The translations under genes were made by a program, and so were the position numbers. From Maridesulfovibrio zosterae DSM 11974 (GTDB taxonomy: Bacteria; Desulfobacterota; Desulfovibrionia; Desulfovibrionales; Desulfovibrionaceae): a stretch of 64,000 bases of DNA. The notes under the pieces were generated by a model. It did no database searches. It saw only the letters and a list, made by a program, of their open reading frames with translations, and had not been told where the DNA came from. The stretch spans positions 310,001 through 374,000 of the forward strand of contig NZ_AUDC01000012.1 in NCBI RefSeq assembly GCF_000425265.1. The letters are read 5' to 3'. Numbering within the stretch: the first letter of the stretch is position 1; each line of letters begins with the position of its first letter. This document shows, one piece after another, positions 36,154 through 45,483 of the stretch.

Positions 36154-37026
36154 TTTTAAGACAACTTTCGACTTTGATATTTGGGGCTTAGATATACCAC
36201 CATTTTTTTTATAAAGAATAACCACACCATGATGCTCAGCTATAAATCTATCTGTGTGACCAGCAAGTGTTTCCGTTGCTCCAAGCATTAGATAACCATG
36301 CTCCGGCAATATTTTGTGGATACGGTGAACAATATCAAGCTTTGTGCTGTCATCAAAATAAATCAAAACATTTCTACACATTATAAAATCAAATTGCCCA
36401 AACACATTAAATGAATTCAGCAGGTTAAACTTCTTAAATTCAACCATTGATTTGATTTCAGGTTTAATGAACCAGCCATTCTTGTCTTCAGTAAAATATT
36501 TTGAATAATTGCCGGGCAATCCGCGTGAAACTTCAAGGTTAGTGAAAACCCCTTCTTTAGCCTTACCTAAAACTCTACTAGAAATATCCGTAGCAAGAAT
36601 ACTGAAATCAGATGGAGCCAGCTCTACTTTTGGAGAGGAGTTGCAAAATTCATGAATCAGCATTGCCAATGAATATGGCTCCTGCCCAGTTGATGAAGCA
36701 GCACACCAGATACGTATTTTGCGATGCTTTTTTTTAGAATTAACAAGAGCAGGCAGGACCTTACTCTTTATAGAGTTGAAGGGATGGTTATCTCTGAAAA
36801 AACTAGTTTCGTTGGTGCTGATTGCCGAAACAACTTCATCTTTGAATTTCGCATCATTTGAGACGAGAATATTATAAAAATCCCCCCATGACCGGCACTT
36901 CCGTTCTGAAAATAATTGTGAAAAACGATGCTCAATCAGATATTCCTTACCATCAGGAATTATCAGACCGCAAAGGCTGTATATCTGCTTGCGTAAGAGA
37001 TCAAATTCTTTTTTCTCAATCTTCAT
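36127..37026 (-). CDS. cheR: CheR-type chemoreceptor methyltransferase
   Basis: CheR methylates glutamates of chemoreceptors with S-adenosylmethionine. The 299-residue protein has the N-terminal helical domain (about 1-70), STNETSFFRD, the SAM site RIWCAASSTGQEPYSLAM, and FDFIMCRNVLIYF with ML-GATETL. It follows the EAL-HDOD gene on the same strand after 54 bases, so they probably share a transcript. No other che genes are nearby, so which receptors it serves is open. Confidence 0.93.
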   Translation of the reverse strand: MKIEKKEFDLLRKQIYSLCGLIIPDGKEYLIEHRFSQLFSERKCRSWGDFYNILVSNDAKFKDEVVSAISTNETSFFRDNHPFNSIKSKVLPALVNSKKKHRKIRIWCAASSTGQEPYSLAMLIHEFCNSSPKVELAPSDFSILATDISSRVLGKAKEGVFTNLEVSRGLPGNYSKYFTEDKNGWFIKPEIKSMVEFKKFNLLNSFNVFGQFDFIMCRNVLIYFDDSTKLDIVHRIHKILPEHGYLMLGATETLAGHTDRFIAEHHGVVILYKKNGGISKPQISKSKVVLKGKKTFTAI

Positions 37027-37080
37027 TCTTCCCCCATCAAAAGAATTCCCTGCGAACTATATAATCAAATTGTCTGAAAA

Positions 37081-38355
37081 CTAATGCTGCCTATCCATAA
37101 AAAGGACTTCATTTGCCCACTGCATTGCAGCGAGATGATTACGGGCAATAGATAATGCTGACAACCTATTATTACTGATAAGCTCTCCAAGAACATTCCA
37201 ATCCGCCTTTTCAAAGGCCTTAACCAGATTAAGCCAGACTAAAGCCCCGCTATGGTCACCTGTCAAAGCTTTTATCAGTTCACCCTCAATTGGCAGCTCG
37301 GCAAGAAGCTCATCCATAGGACGCCCCATAAGTACATCGAGAAGAGAAAATAAGCCCAGCAAGAACATCGAATCTCCAGGCAAACAATTGCAGTTCTTTT
37401 CAAAGGAAAGCAACTCTAAAAATTTTGCCCTTTTGATTGAAAGAAAGGCCAATTCATTCCCAGCTGGACCAGAACACATATCTGACAGAAGAATGATACG
37501 CAGCCATCCGGCAAGCTTCTTGTACCCCAACAGCACAATAGCCTGTTGAATAGAATTAATCTTATTAGAGAGTCCAAAGGTTGGTGAATTCATGAACCTT
37601 AGCAACCTGTAACTGATAGAAACATCGGAATTGATAATTTCAGTTAGAGCATCAACTTCAAAATTATCTCCACTAACAGAACGCAACAGATTCATTCTGT
37701 TCATATTATTGCTGGAAATTTTCTTACCAGGGATGATTTCCGGACGACTGAAGAAAAAACCTTGGAAAAGTTCAAATCCAAGCTCCCTGCAAAGGTTGAA
37801 CATATCATTGTCTTCAACCTTCTCTGCAAGCAGTGTCACATTGTAGGCATTAAGCCCGGATACAATTTCTAAAAGCTCATCCTTACTCATCCCCAGACAT
37901 TCAACCTTAATAATATCTGCCAGCTCTATAAATGCCTCAAAACCATCCTGTCCCACATAATCATCCAGGGCCAGAGTGTATCCTCTATCTTTCAGGAGCC
38001 TTAAAGCCTCAATAACGTCAGGCTCAGGCTGAACGTGCTCTAAAATCTCTACAACACAAACCTCAGGAGGCAGCATATCCGCGGCATCTTCAAGAATCAT
38101 ATTACGCGGAAAATTTACCAGCAAACGCTGACCTTCAATAATATCTTCCTGAATCAAGCCGAAACCATCAGCAATAACCTGTGAAGTAGCAGCATCCTGA
38201 TCTCCGACATGAGCACATATGCTTTCAGCCGAGTTTCTAAAGAGTAATTCATAGCCCCATATAGTTCTATCAACATTAAAGACAGGTTGCCGGGCTACAA
38301 AAAATGAATCGAGAAACATTTCAGAATCTTTAACCATATAATCCGCCATATACAT
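37081..38355 (-). CDS. EAL-HDOD signalling protein (YuxH-like)
   Basis: The protein joins a YuxH-type EAL domain (about 20-215: YELLFRN, VVEILEH, LALDDYVG, LLAEKVE, FELFQGFFFSRPE) with a C-terminal HDOD domain (about 220-410, IINSDVSISYRLLRFMNS). Many acidic positions of active EAL phosphodiesterases are kept, but the AEGVE lysine/glycine region reads AEKVE as in non-hydrolytic YuxH proteins, so cyclic-di-GMP turnover is doubtful. The N-terminus is uncertain: an in-frame TTG at 38388 and ATGs at 38355, 38349 and 38337 are possible and none has a strong Shine-Dalgarno sequence; I take 38355. It is followed by cheR. Confidence 0.85.
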   Translation of the reverse strand: MYMADYMVKDSEMFLDSFFVARQPVFNVDRTIWGYELLFRNSAESICAHVGDQDAATSQVIADGFGLIQEDIIEGQRLLVNFPRNMILEDAADMLPPEVCVVEILEHVQPEPDVIEALRLLKDRGYTLALDDYVGQDGFEAFIELADIIKVECLGMSKDELLEIVSGLNAYNVTLLAEKVEDNDMFNLCRELGFELFQGFFFSRPEIIPGKKISSNNMNRMNLLRSVSGDNFEVDALTEIINSDVSISYRLLRFMNSPTFGLSNKINSIQQAIVLLGYKKLAGWLRIILLSDMCSGPAGNELAFLSIKRAKFLELLSFEKNCNCLPGDSMFLLGLFSLLDVLMGRPMDELLAELPIEGELIKALTGDHSGALVWLNLVKAFEKADWNVLGELISNNRLSALSIARNHLAAMQWANEVLFMDRQH

Positions 38356-38458
38356 ATTATTCAAGTTATCTTGCCAATAATCAAGCAACTAAAAATAACT
38401 TTAACTCAGCGGCACGATCCTTTCAATGACCAATAGCTAAATATTAGTTCTAAAACGA

Positions 38459-39511
38459 TTATGGCATCATGGGAGCCATGCCTAATCCCTCCGTTTCAGC
38501 GAAGCCGAGCATGAGATTAGCATTAGCAACAGCCTGACCGGAAGCTCCACGGCAGAGGTTGTCAATGGCAGAGACAATTATCAATCTACCGGTTCTGGAA
38601 TCAGGAACGACAGCCACATCACAGAACATTGTTCCTTTGACCCAGCGAGTTTCAGGAAGCATACCTTCAGGCAGAAATCTAATCATTTTTTCCGCACTGT
38701 AAGCTTTTTCATACACAGCCCTAATCTGCTCAGCAGTAACTCCAGCTTTCATTTTGGTATAAATGGTTGAGAGAATCCCCCTATCGATAGGCAAAAGATG
38801 GGTGTTAAATGAAACGGTAATACTTTCACCAGCAACGGCAGACAACTCCTGCTCTATTTCAGGTGTATGGCGGTGTGTAGTTAATCCATAGGCTTTAAAA
38901 GAATCAGCAACTTCACAGAAAAGAGTTCCGACACTTGCCTTGCGCCCTGCTCCGCTGGTACCCGATTTTGAATCGATTACGATATCTTCCAGCTCAACGA
39001 GTCCTTCCTTCAAAGCAGGAGTCAACCCGACAATAACAGAAGTAGGATAACAACCGGGATTTGCAACTAAAGAGGCATCTTTAACCTGATCACGATAAAA
39101 TTCAGGCAAGCCATAAACAGCCTCAGGAAGCAGGTCCTCCCTGCTATGATCAACCTTGTACCACTCTTCGTATGTTTCACGATCGTGAATTCTGAAATCA
39201 GCACTAAGGTCAACAACTTTGATGCCTTTATCAAACAGTTGTCCACCGATATTCATGGCCGTTTTATGAGGAACGGCAAGAAAAACAAGCTTACAATTTT
39301 TCTCAAGGTCTTCAACATCAGGTGCTGTAATCTCCAGTCCGCCAAGCTCCATGCCATTGAGAAAAGGATAAATATCTGACAGTTTTTTACCGGCTTCAGC
39401 TCTGGAGGTAACCCGTACAAGCTTCATCTTAGTATGATTACTTAAAATCCGGGTAAGCTCCATTCCAGTATATCCGGTCACGCCGACGAGGCCTACAGGT
39501 ATAACACTCAT
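38459..39511 (-). CDS. argC: N-acetyl-gamma-glutamyl-phosphate reductase
   Basis: ArgC is the third enzyme of arginine synthesis and reduces N-acetylglutamyl phosphate with NADPH to the semialdehyde. The 350-residue protein starts with the Rossmann motif VGVTGYTGMEL, has the catalytic Cys in NPGCYPTS, and shows the HRHTPEIEQEL and LPIDRGIL segments, all normal for the long (type 1) form. No other arg genes are nearby, and the EAL-HDOD gene starts about 100 bases downstream without an obvious terminator between them. Confidence 0.95.
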   Translation of the reverse strand: MSVIPVGLVGVTGYTGMELTRILSNHTKMKLVRVTSRAEAGKKLSDIYPFLNGMELGGLEITAPDVEDLEKNCKLVFLAVPHKTAMNIGGQLFDKGIKVVDLSADFRIHDRETYEEWYKVDHSREDLLPEAVYGLPEFYRDQVKDASLVANPGCYPTSVIVGLTPALKEGLVELEDIVIDSKSGTSGAGRKASVGTLFCEVADSFKAYGLTTHRHTPEIEQELSAVAGESITVSFNTHLLPIDRGILSTIYTKMKAGVTAEQIRAVYEKAYSAEKMIRFLPEGMLPETRWVKGTMFCDVAVVPDSRTGRLIIVSAIDNLCRGASGQAVANANLMLGFAETEGLGMAPMMP

Positions 39512-39714
39512 TTTATCTATCCTTGGGATGGTTTAGTGCGCTTTGCGCTTTATGACGGGTCATTTGTCAGCCAGGTCCGTAAGCCAAAGGTTCAGGCTGC
39601 TTTTCAAAAAGCAAAACAAAGAATTGCTTTGAATAAAGATCAAAGACAGCTGGCAAAATTTTAAATTATGAAATGAAATATAAATACTATTTAAAAATAA
39701 TATTAAAAATCAAA

Positions 39715-40020
39715 CTAGCTTTTCTTGGTCTTCTGAACATATTTCATGCGAAGATTATAAAGCAATTCACACAAAAGACGTTCTTCGTCTTTGCTCATAC
39801 CATTTTTAATTTTATCTTCCAAAAGAGCGAGCACATCAATTGATTGCTTGGCAAGAACAGGAGAATAATCGACTTTCCCAGTGGATGGATCAGCAACCTC
39901 TCCCAAATGAACCATAGCAGAGGAACTCAAAGACATAATGAAAGTTGAGAAATTAACCTCAGGTATTGGCATTTCTTTGGCAAATTCACTTCCGCAACCA
40001 CATTTTTTATCATCAGACAT
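39715..40020 (-). CDS. DUF1844 family protein
   Basis: The 101-residue cytoplasmic protein matches the small DUF1844 family: FSTFIMSLSSSAMVHLGEV followed by a helical pair (LAKQSIDVLALLEDKIKNGMS and EERLLCELLYNLRMKYV). Function is unknown. It also has an N-terminal KKCGCGSE segment. An upstream ATG adds six residues, but AAGGAG directly before ATG 40020 fixes the start. Confidence 0.82.
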   Translation of the reverse strand: MSDDKKCGCGSEFAKEMPIPEVNFSTFIMSLSSSAMVHLGEVADPSTGKVDYSPVLAKQSIDVLALLEDKIKNGMSKDEERLLCELLYNLRMKYVQKTKKS

Positions 40021-40096
40021 AAAATACTCCTTATGCATATAATCTGGCGGATTCTAAAAATATTGATCAGAAGATTCAAGTACTATCTTAAAAAAG

Positions 40097-40131
40097 AAAT
40101 AAAAAAGTCCGGCTAATAAAGCCGGACTTTT
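40097..40131 (-). terminator. Terminator after polA (minus strand)
   Basis: Read on the minus strand, AAAAGTCCGGCT (40131-40120) and AGCCGGACTTTT (40114-40103) form a stable stem followed by TTATTTC. It lies 135 bases after the polA stop and would end the cbiR-cobU-DHH-polA transcript. Confidence 0.82.
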
Positions 40132-40265
40132 AAAGTATTTTAAGGACTTGCTCTGATAACAGTATTAAATCAGCAGCAAAACTTCTTTGAAACTATAAAA
40201 TATTACCCCAATCATAAGCTGGTAGCAATGCAACGACAATTTCATTTATCTCTGACATTGATTTT

Positions 40266-42926
40266 CTAATGAGCCTGAGCCCAATTACGCCCTAAGCCGA
40301 GATCGACCTTCAAAGGCACAGCAAGCGATGTTACCTGCTGCATATCATCTTGTAAAAGTTTACCAATTTCCTCAATTGAATCTTCTGGTCCTTCAACCAG
40401 AAGTTCATCGTGAATTTGCAGAATCAATCTACCGCCAAGATGTTTTATCTCTGAATTCTGAGCAACTTTAATCATTGCCATTTTGATAATATCAGCCGCA
40501 CTACCTTGAATGACTGTATTAATGGCCTGACGTCTGGCCTGAGAAATGACCTGCGGACTGGTTGATAGTAACTCAGGCAGTAATCTTCGACGCCCGGAAA
40601 GAGTTGTGACATATCCTTTCTCCCGTCCATTCTCTACAACAGAATCATAAAACTCTTTAAGTACACCGAGTTTCTCGAAATACTTAGAGATGAACTCCTT
40701 AGCTTCATTTATATTAATACCAAGCTCACGGGAAAGTTTTTGCGGTCCCATTCCATATATGAGCCCGAAATTGATCGTCTTTGCATTTCTCCGCTCATCA
40801 CTGGTGATATCGGCAGTATCTTTATCAAATAAAAGAGCAGCTGTTCTGGAATGGATATCCTCATCATGCTCAAACGCTGAGACAAGAGCAGGATCACCAG
40901 AAAAGTGAGCCAGCACACGTAACTCAACCTGTGAATAATCGGCTGCAGCAAGACGCTTTCCCTCACCAGCGGTGAAGCAGGCCCGCATCCGTTTACCCTG
41001 CTCTCCTCGAATAGGAATATTTTGTAAGTTAGGGCCGGAACTTGAAAGACGCCCTGTAGCAGTCGCAAGCTGATTAAAATTAGTATGAATTCGATTATCT
41101 TTTCCAACCAGTCTTGGCAAAGGTTCAAGATATGTAGAACGGAGTTTTTCCATCTTACGAAATTCAAGTATATCAGTAACTATATCATGCTGACCAATCA
41201 GCTTCTCAAGCACTGAGTTCGCAGTAGAAAGAGCTCCCTTAGGAGTTTTTCCACCGGGCTTAAGACCGAGTTTCTCAAAGAGAATATTACTCATCTGCTG
41301 GCTTGAGCGGATATTAAAAGGCTCTTCGGCCCGTTCATGTATAACCTTGGTCAATTCTGTTACGCGTTCACTGACTTCTTTTAAAAACTTAGCAAAGGAC
41401 TCTAGGTCAATGGTAATTCCAGCATCTTCCATATCAGCAAGTACAGGAATCAGCGGAACTTCAAGAGTCTCAATCAGGTCGGTAAGTCCGGCTGAATTAA
41501 CCCGTGGAGCCAGTACATGCATTAAAGCAAGAGCAGCCATCCCCTGCGCATCAGGATGAACTTCATCAACAGCATCAGGAAGTTTGTCTTCTACAAAAAG
41601 CATAGACCGCAATCTGTCCCATTCGTAATTACGCTCTTCAGGATTCAGAAGGTAAGCGGTAAGACTCAAATCAAACCATTGCCTGAGTTGGATACCACGC
41701 CACGCTGAATCAAAACGAAAAAAAGACTTAACTTCGGCAACAGCTATGACTTTAGCTTTCTGCAACTTTTCGACAAGATCTGTCGTTTTTACGTTGCACA
41801 TCCATTCATCGCCATCCACTCCAATAAAATAAGTAGTTCCCTCACGGATAAGACCTACTTCTTTACCTGCAAAATCAGGTAATTCATCAACAGTGGCGGC
41901 TTTTTTTACTTTTAGACGACTTTCAGGGTCAGCTGGAGCTGGCGCAGCGTCGCCGAACAATGAAAACTGTCCTGAATCGGCTTTTTTGCTTTTAGCAGCA
42001 GAAACGGGAGAACCAGATTTCCTGGCAACTCCGGCAGAGGCTGGAAAGGCGCTGCGGACATCGCGTACCAAAGAACGAAACTCATAGGTATTCAAATATC
42101 CTGCAACTTCTTCAGGGTCAGCAGGTTTTAACGTAAGGTTATCAATAGTAAGCTCCGAACAGCTATCAAGCTTCAGCCGGGTCAGTTTCCTGTAGGTAAA
42201 AATATTTTCCAGCTCATCTTTCATCTTTTTCTTGATATTAGGCTGGAGTTTTTCATAGTTATCGCGGAGATCTTCAAGAGTAGGATATACGGCCATCAGC
42301 TTAGAAGCTGTAACCTTACCTACCCCGGGAACACCTGGAATATTATCAGCAGAGTCACCTATCAAAGCCTGAAAGTCAGCCCACTGAGCAGGCTCCAGTC
42401 CAGTGTCCTCTCTAAAATCAGCCAGAGAAGTAACCTTTTCCTTGCGTCCTGCAGGGTCCCACATAAAAACATTTTCATCGAGGCACTGTTTGAGATCTTT
42501 GTCGGCACCAAGAATCACAACCGGCCTTTCTGTTTTATAACGTGAAGCAAGAGAGGCTATGCAATCATCAGCTTCTTCACCCTGAGAAACTATCATAGGA
42601 ACGCCAAGAACTTTCATAGCTTCTTTAAGAGGCTCAATCTGAACACGTAAGTCATCGGGCATAGGCGGACGCTGAGCTTTGTACTGGTCAAACAGTTCGT
42701 GGCGAAAATTCTTACCCTTTCCATCCAGCATAAAGACCAGATATTTAGGTTTTTCTTCTTTGATTACTTTGAGCAATACCCTCAGGACAATAAACAGAGC
42801 GTTGGTAGGAAAACCATCCGAACGTTTAAGATCTGGATAGGCATGGAAACCACGGTAAAAAAAAGCAGAACCGTCGATAAGATACAACGGTTCACCTTCA
42901 AAATTCAGTTTATCTCTGAGTGACAT
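40266..42926 (-). CDS. polA: DNA polymerase I, proofreading site lost
   Basis: The 886-residue protein has a 5'-3' exonuclease/flap domain (about 1-290, LIDGSAFFYRGFHAY, GADKDLKQCL, QALIGDSADNIPGVPGVG), a middle 3'-5' exonuclease-like domain (about 330-490), and the polymerase domain with motif A DYSQVELRVLAHFSGD, motif B RRNAKTINFGLIYGM and motif C QIHDELLVEGPED. In the middle domain the DxE motif (DTET in proofreading enzymes) is absent (KEVGLIREGTTYF), as are the other metal-binding aspartates, so proofreading is probably lost, as in several bacterial Pol I enzymes. A good Shine-Dalgarno sequence (AAGGGA) precedes the ATG. It is last of a four-gene minus-strand cluster. Confidence 0.95.
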   Translation of the reverse strand: MSLRDKLNFEGEPLYLIDGSAFFYRGFHAYPDLKRSDGFPTNALFIVLRVLLKVIKEEKPKYLVFMLDGKGKNFRHELFDQYKAQRPPMPDDLRVQIEPLKEAMKVLGVPMIVSQGEEADDCIASLASRYKTERPVVILGADKDLKQCLDENVFMWDPAGRKEKVTSLADFREDTGLEPAQWADFQALIGDSADNIPGVPGVGKVTASKLMAVYPTLEDLRDNYEKLQPNIKKKMKDELENIFTYRKLTRLKLDSCSELTIDNLTLKPADPEEVAGYLNTYEFRSLVRDVRSAFPASAGVARKSGSPVSAAKSKKADSGQFSLFGDAAPAPADPESRLKVKKAATVDELPDFAGKEVGLIREGTTYFIGVDGDEWMCNVKTTDLVEKLQKAKVIAVAEVKSFFRFDSAWRGIQLRQWFDLSLTAYLLNPEERNYEWDRLRSMLFVEDKLPDAVDEVHPDAQGMAALALMHVLAPRVNSAGLTDLIETLEVPLIPVLADMEDAGITIDLESFAKFLKEVSERVTELTKVIHERAEEPFNIRSSQQMSNILFEKLGLKPGGKTPKGALSTANSVLEKLIGQHDIVTDILEFRKMEKLRSTYLEPLPRLVGKDNRIHTNFNQLATATGRLSSSGPNLQNIPIRGEQGKRMRACFTAGEGKRLAAADYSQVELRVLAHFSGDPALVSAFEHDEDIHSRTAALLFDKDTADITSDERRNAKTINFGLIYGMGPQKLSRELGININEAKEFISKYFEKLGVLKEFYDSVVENGREKGYVTTLSGRRRLLPELLSTSPQVISQARRQAINTVIQGSAADIIKMAMIKVAQNSEIKHLGGRLILQIHDELLVEGPEDSIEEIGKLLQDDMQQVTSLAVPLKVDLGLGRNWAQAH

Positions 42927-42970
42927 TTTGTCCCTTCGGGCCGGGCCCTGACAATTTGTAATGATATGTG

Positions 42971-43969
42971 TTATTTAATGCGCTTGACTGACTTCTGCAT
43001 GCCTTTAGTCAGCTTCTTGACTACGTACGACTCAGGATCGGCATCTTCAAGTGCTTCAAGTTTAATTTCTGCTCTTGCTGCAGCTTTATGACCGCCGGCA
43101 GAGCCTACATCACTGAATAATTTGGCTGCCATTTTCCCCATATCTTTACGTAGACCGTCTCCCCTGAAGATAACTACAAGAGTCTCTTTATAAATACCTG
43201 AGACAACATCCCATGATACGCCATGAACGCGCATAAAGAAATCAGCTAAAATAACTAGCGTATCGGGGTTTTCCACCTTGCCAAGGTGTGAATAAAGACC
43301 TGGGCCAATGCGACGCAGATTATAAAATGCCCTTGAAAAATATCTTAACCAGTCGGGATGTATTTCACTGCGTGTAATACGCTTTATGAGATTCATATCC
43401 GCATATTTAGTTAAGTATCTGAAAGCCTTGACATCATCATCAATAAAAGGACGCTCAAAACTCTGAGTATCAGTTTTGATACCGTAAAGAAGTGCTGTAG
43501 CAAGCAGCTTAGCCGGCCTTATTTTCAGGTTGTAAAGGTACTCGGTAAGCATGGTGCTGTTGGAACCATACTCGGGCCGGATATCCACAAATTCAGCATG
43601 AGGATAAGGTTCCGGCGGCAGTGGATGATGGTCTATTACTACAGAGAACTTAACATCATCAAAATCTGGATGATGATGAGGCTGTGAATCAATGATGGCA
43701 AATTTATCATACTGGGCCACCAGAGTTGGTATCATCCGTTGCGCAGGGATGCGCAGATAGTGGATCATGGCAAGATTGTCGAGACGTTTCACTTCGTTAA
43801 TATGGGCAATGCCCACTGCTTGAACTCTGCGTCCGACAATGCGTTTAAAAGCCATGGCACAGGCCAGTGAATCAGGGTCAGCATTGACCACAACCAGCCA
43901 GCGCTCATCCTTTTTGCAAAGTGCAAGCAATTCCTGAAGTCGATCTTCAAGCTGTTTAAAATAAGCCAT
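42971..43969 (-). CDS. DHH-family phosphoesterase
   Basis: The 332-residue protein has the DHH superfamily motifs: NADPDSLACA (motif I), IIDSQPH (motif II), VVIDHHPLP (motif III, DHH), and a C-terminal DHHA1 domain ending in GSAGGHKAAARAEI. Relatives degrade short oligoribonucleotides or dinucleotides such as pAp or cyclic-di-AMP with manganese. Which substrate is used here is open. It starts two bases after the cobU stop and ends 44 bases before polA, so it is co-transcribed with both. Confidence 0.85.
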   Translation of the reverse strand: MAYFKQLEDRLQELLALCKKDERWLVVVNADPDSLACAMAFKRIVGRRVQAVGIAHINEVKRLDNLAMIHYLRIPAQRMIPTLVAQYDKFAIIDSQPHHHPDFDDVKFSVVIDHHPLPPEPYPHAEFVDIRPEYGSNSTMLTEYLYNLKIRPAKLLATALLYGIKTDTQSFERPFIDDDVKAFRYLTKYADMNLIKRITRSEIHPDWLRYFSRAFYNLRRIGPGLYSHLGKVENPDTLVILADFFMRVHGVSWDVVSGIYKETLVVIFRGDGLRKDMGKMAAKLFSDVGSAGGHKAAARAEIKLEALEDADPESYVVKKLTKGMQKSVKRIK

Positions 43970-43971
43970 AT

Positions 43972-44478
43972 TTACTTCTTCAGGGTTAGGGGCAACCCTG
44001 CGACCACGAGATATGCTTCGTCAGCAATAGCGGCCATTGTTCGGTTTAGTGATCCGTTTTTTCTCACGAATTCACGAACTTCACGTGTCATTGCAAGAGG
44101 ACCAAGGCCCAATTCACAAGACACTAAAACAACATCCGGACCTTTCCATTCAGATAGAATCCGGACAACCTCCCCGATAAGATATTCCCCGTCTACGTGC
44201 TCCGAACAAGAGAACAGCCAAAAATCAAGACTATCCACCAGCAGGTGGTCATACTTCTCTTTAGCTGTCAAAAGCACCTGATGCAAGTTCGCTCCTGCTT
44301 CAAGAACTGGAATAGCCGGATCCCTTTCCATGCGGTGATCCATGATCTGCTTTCGAAAAGACATATCCCGGGCTTTTCCAGTGGCAATAAAGCATTTGCT
44401 GCCGGTGCACTTGGCAAAACGTTCAAGAGCGTAGTCCGATTTTCCCGACTTATTGCCCCCAAGTATAAATGTGATCAA
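43972..44478 (-). CDS. cobU: Adenosylcobinamide kinase / guanylyltransferase
   Basis: CobU phosphorylates adenosylcobinamide and attaches GMP, preparing it for the lower ligand of cobamides. The 168-residue protein has the P-loop GGNKSGKSDYA, the conserved FIATGKARD and the catalytic-histidine region DHRMERD, and the C-terminal VAGLPLTLKK. The asparagine in GGNKSGKS replaces the usual arginine. The start is TTG 44478, with AAGGAG seven bases before it. The preceding gene on the same strand is a CbiR-like protein, supporting a cobamide setting. Confidence 0.9.
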   Translation of the reverse strand: MITFILGGNKSGKSDYALERFAKCTGSKCFIATGKARDMSFRKQIMDHRMERDPAIPVLEAGANLHQVLLTAKEKYDHLLVDSLDFWLFSCSEHVDGEYLIGEVVRILSEWKGPDVVLVSCELGLGPLAMTREVREFVRKNGSLNRTMAAIADEAYLVVAGLPLTLKK

Positions 44479-44570
44479 GAGAGAACTCCTTAATGCACGA
44501 ATATAGAATCGAGAAAAACTTTCTAATTCCTACTCTATTTTAGGCAGACACTGCAACCACAAGAAAATTT

Positions 44571-45341
44571 TCACAAATTAGCTGAGCATTTTTTTCCTGA
44601 ACAATATTCATCCAAGAATTGCAGCGAGTTGAAAAAAGATTTCTCTTCAAAAACTTCAACAGTCACTGTGCCATCAGCTGAAAGTAAATCAAAGATTTGA
44701 TTCAAGATATTAATACCTTCATCATCAAGCAGTTCAAGACTTTCATGCTTTCCCCCTATACCGGGAGAATTAAGATGAATCATATCAACCAGTCCTGCAA
44801 AATCACCATATTTTAAGATAGACTGCTGTGCGTAGGCCAGTATATGCCCAAGATCAAGACATATTTTAAAACCAAGATCTCTGATAACTGCTACATCCTC
44901 TCCGAGAGAATTAATTTTAGTATTCTCAAATAAAACCTGCTCAGCTCTTATGCCTGCCCCATTAAGAGAGCTTGCAAAGTCTCTCAAATTACCTTCAGCA
45001 GTATTTCCGGCAGCAGGAGGATGAACAACATGCCTTAACGGATTTAAATGCGCTGCTTTTTCATTAAGAGCCAATACAATTTCAGCCACCCTTGCCCCAC
45101 CCTTGTGCCAAGGCAGGTCAAGAGGATGGTGGATGTGGAAAGAAAGACCGCACTCTGCCAGGTCAGATGGGAGATCCTCTTCCGTATAGGACAGGCAGGA
45201 TTCAGTTTCAAAAAAAAGCAGTGCTATTTCGTCCACTTTTCCTGCAAGATAACGGCAGTTTTCAGCTATATTTCCAGGTATTACCCATGATGGTGCTGCC
45301 AGTTTATAAAAACAACTGGTTTTATTTGCAAATAGGGTCAT
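44571..45341 (-). CDS. TIM-barrel protein of the AP-endonuclease/xylose-isomerase fold, CbiR-like
   Basis: The 256-residue protein has the eight-stranded barrel pattern of the xylose-isomerase/AP-endonuclease-2 superfamily with likely metal ligands: HIHHPLD, HVVHPPAA, Glu in VLFENTK, Asp-His in CLDLGHILAY, His in MIHLNSPG, and Glu in VTVEVFE. Its N-terminus (KLAAPSWVIPGNIAEN) and its place 92 bases upstream of cobU suggest the cobamide-remodelling phosphodiesterase CbiR, which opens cobamides to cobinamide-type products; this is inference from fold and context. A GTG at 45350 would add three residues; I take ATG 45341. Alternative: a sugar-phosphate isomerase/epimerase. Confidence 0.65.
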   Translation of the reverse strand: MTLFANKTSCFYKLAAPSWVIPGNIAENCRYLAGKVDEIALLFFETESCLSYTEEDLPSDLAECGLSFHIHHPLDLPWHKGGARVAEIVLALNEKAAHLNPLRHVVHPPAAGNTAEGNLRDFASSLNGAGIRAEQVLFENTKINSLGEDVAVIRDLGFKICLDLGHILAYAQQSILKYGDFAGLVDMIHLNSPGIGGKHESLELLDDEGINILNQIFDLLSADGTVTVEVFEEKSFFNSLQFLDEYCSGKKCSANL

Positions 45342-45483
45342 TTTTTCCACTAACTATTTAATATTTCAATAATCAACACACAACTCATTATTACAACAAA
45401 CCCTACTGAAACTCTTTTTTGTATCAGGCATACTTATTGCTGTTAATCTAGCAACCAGTTAATTCTGTCGGAGAGCTAAAAAA

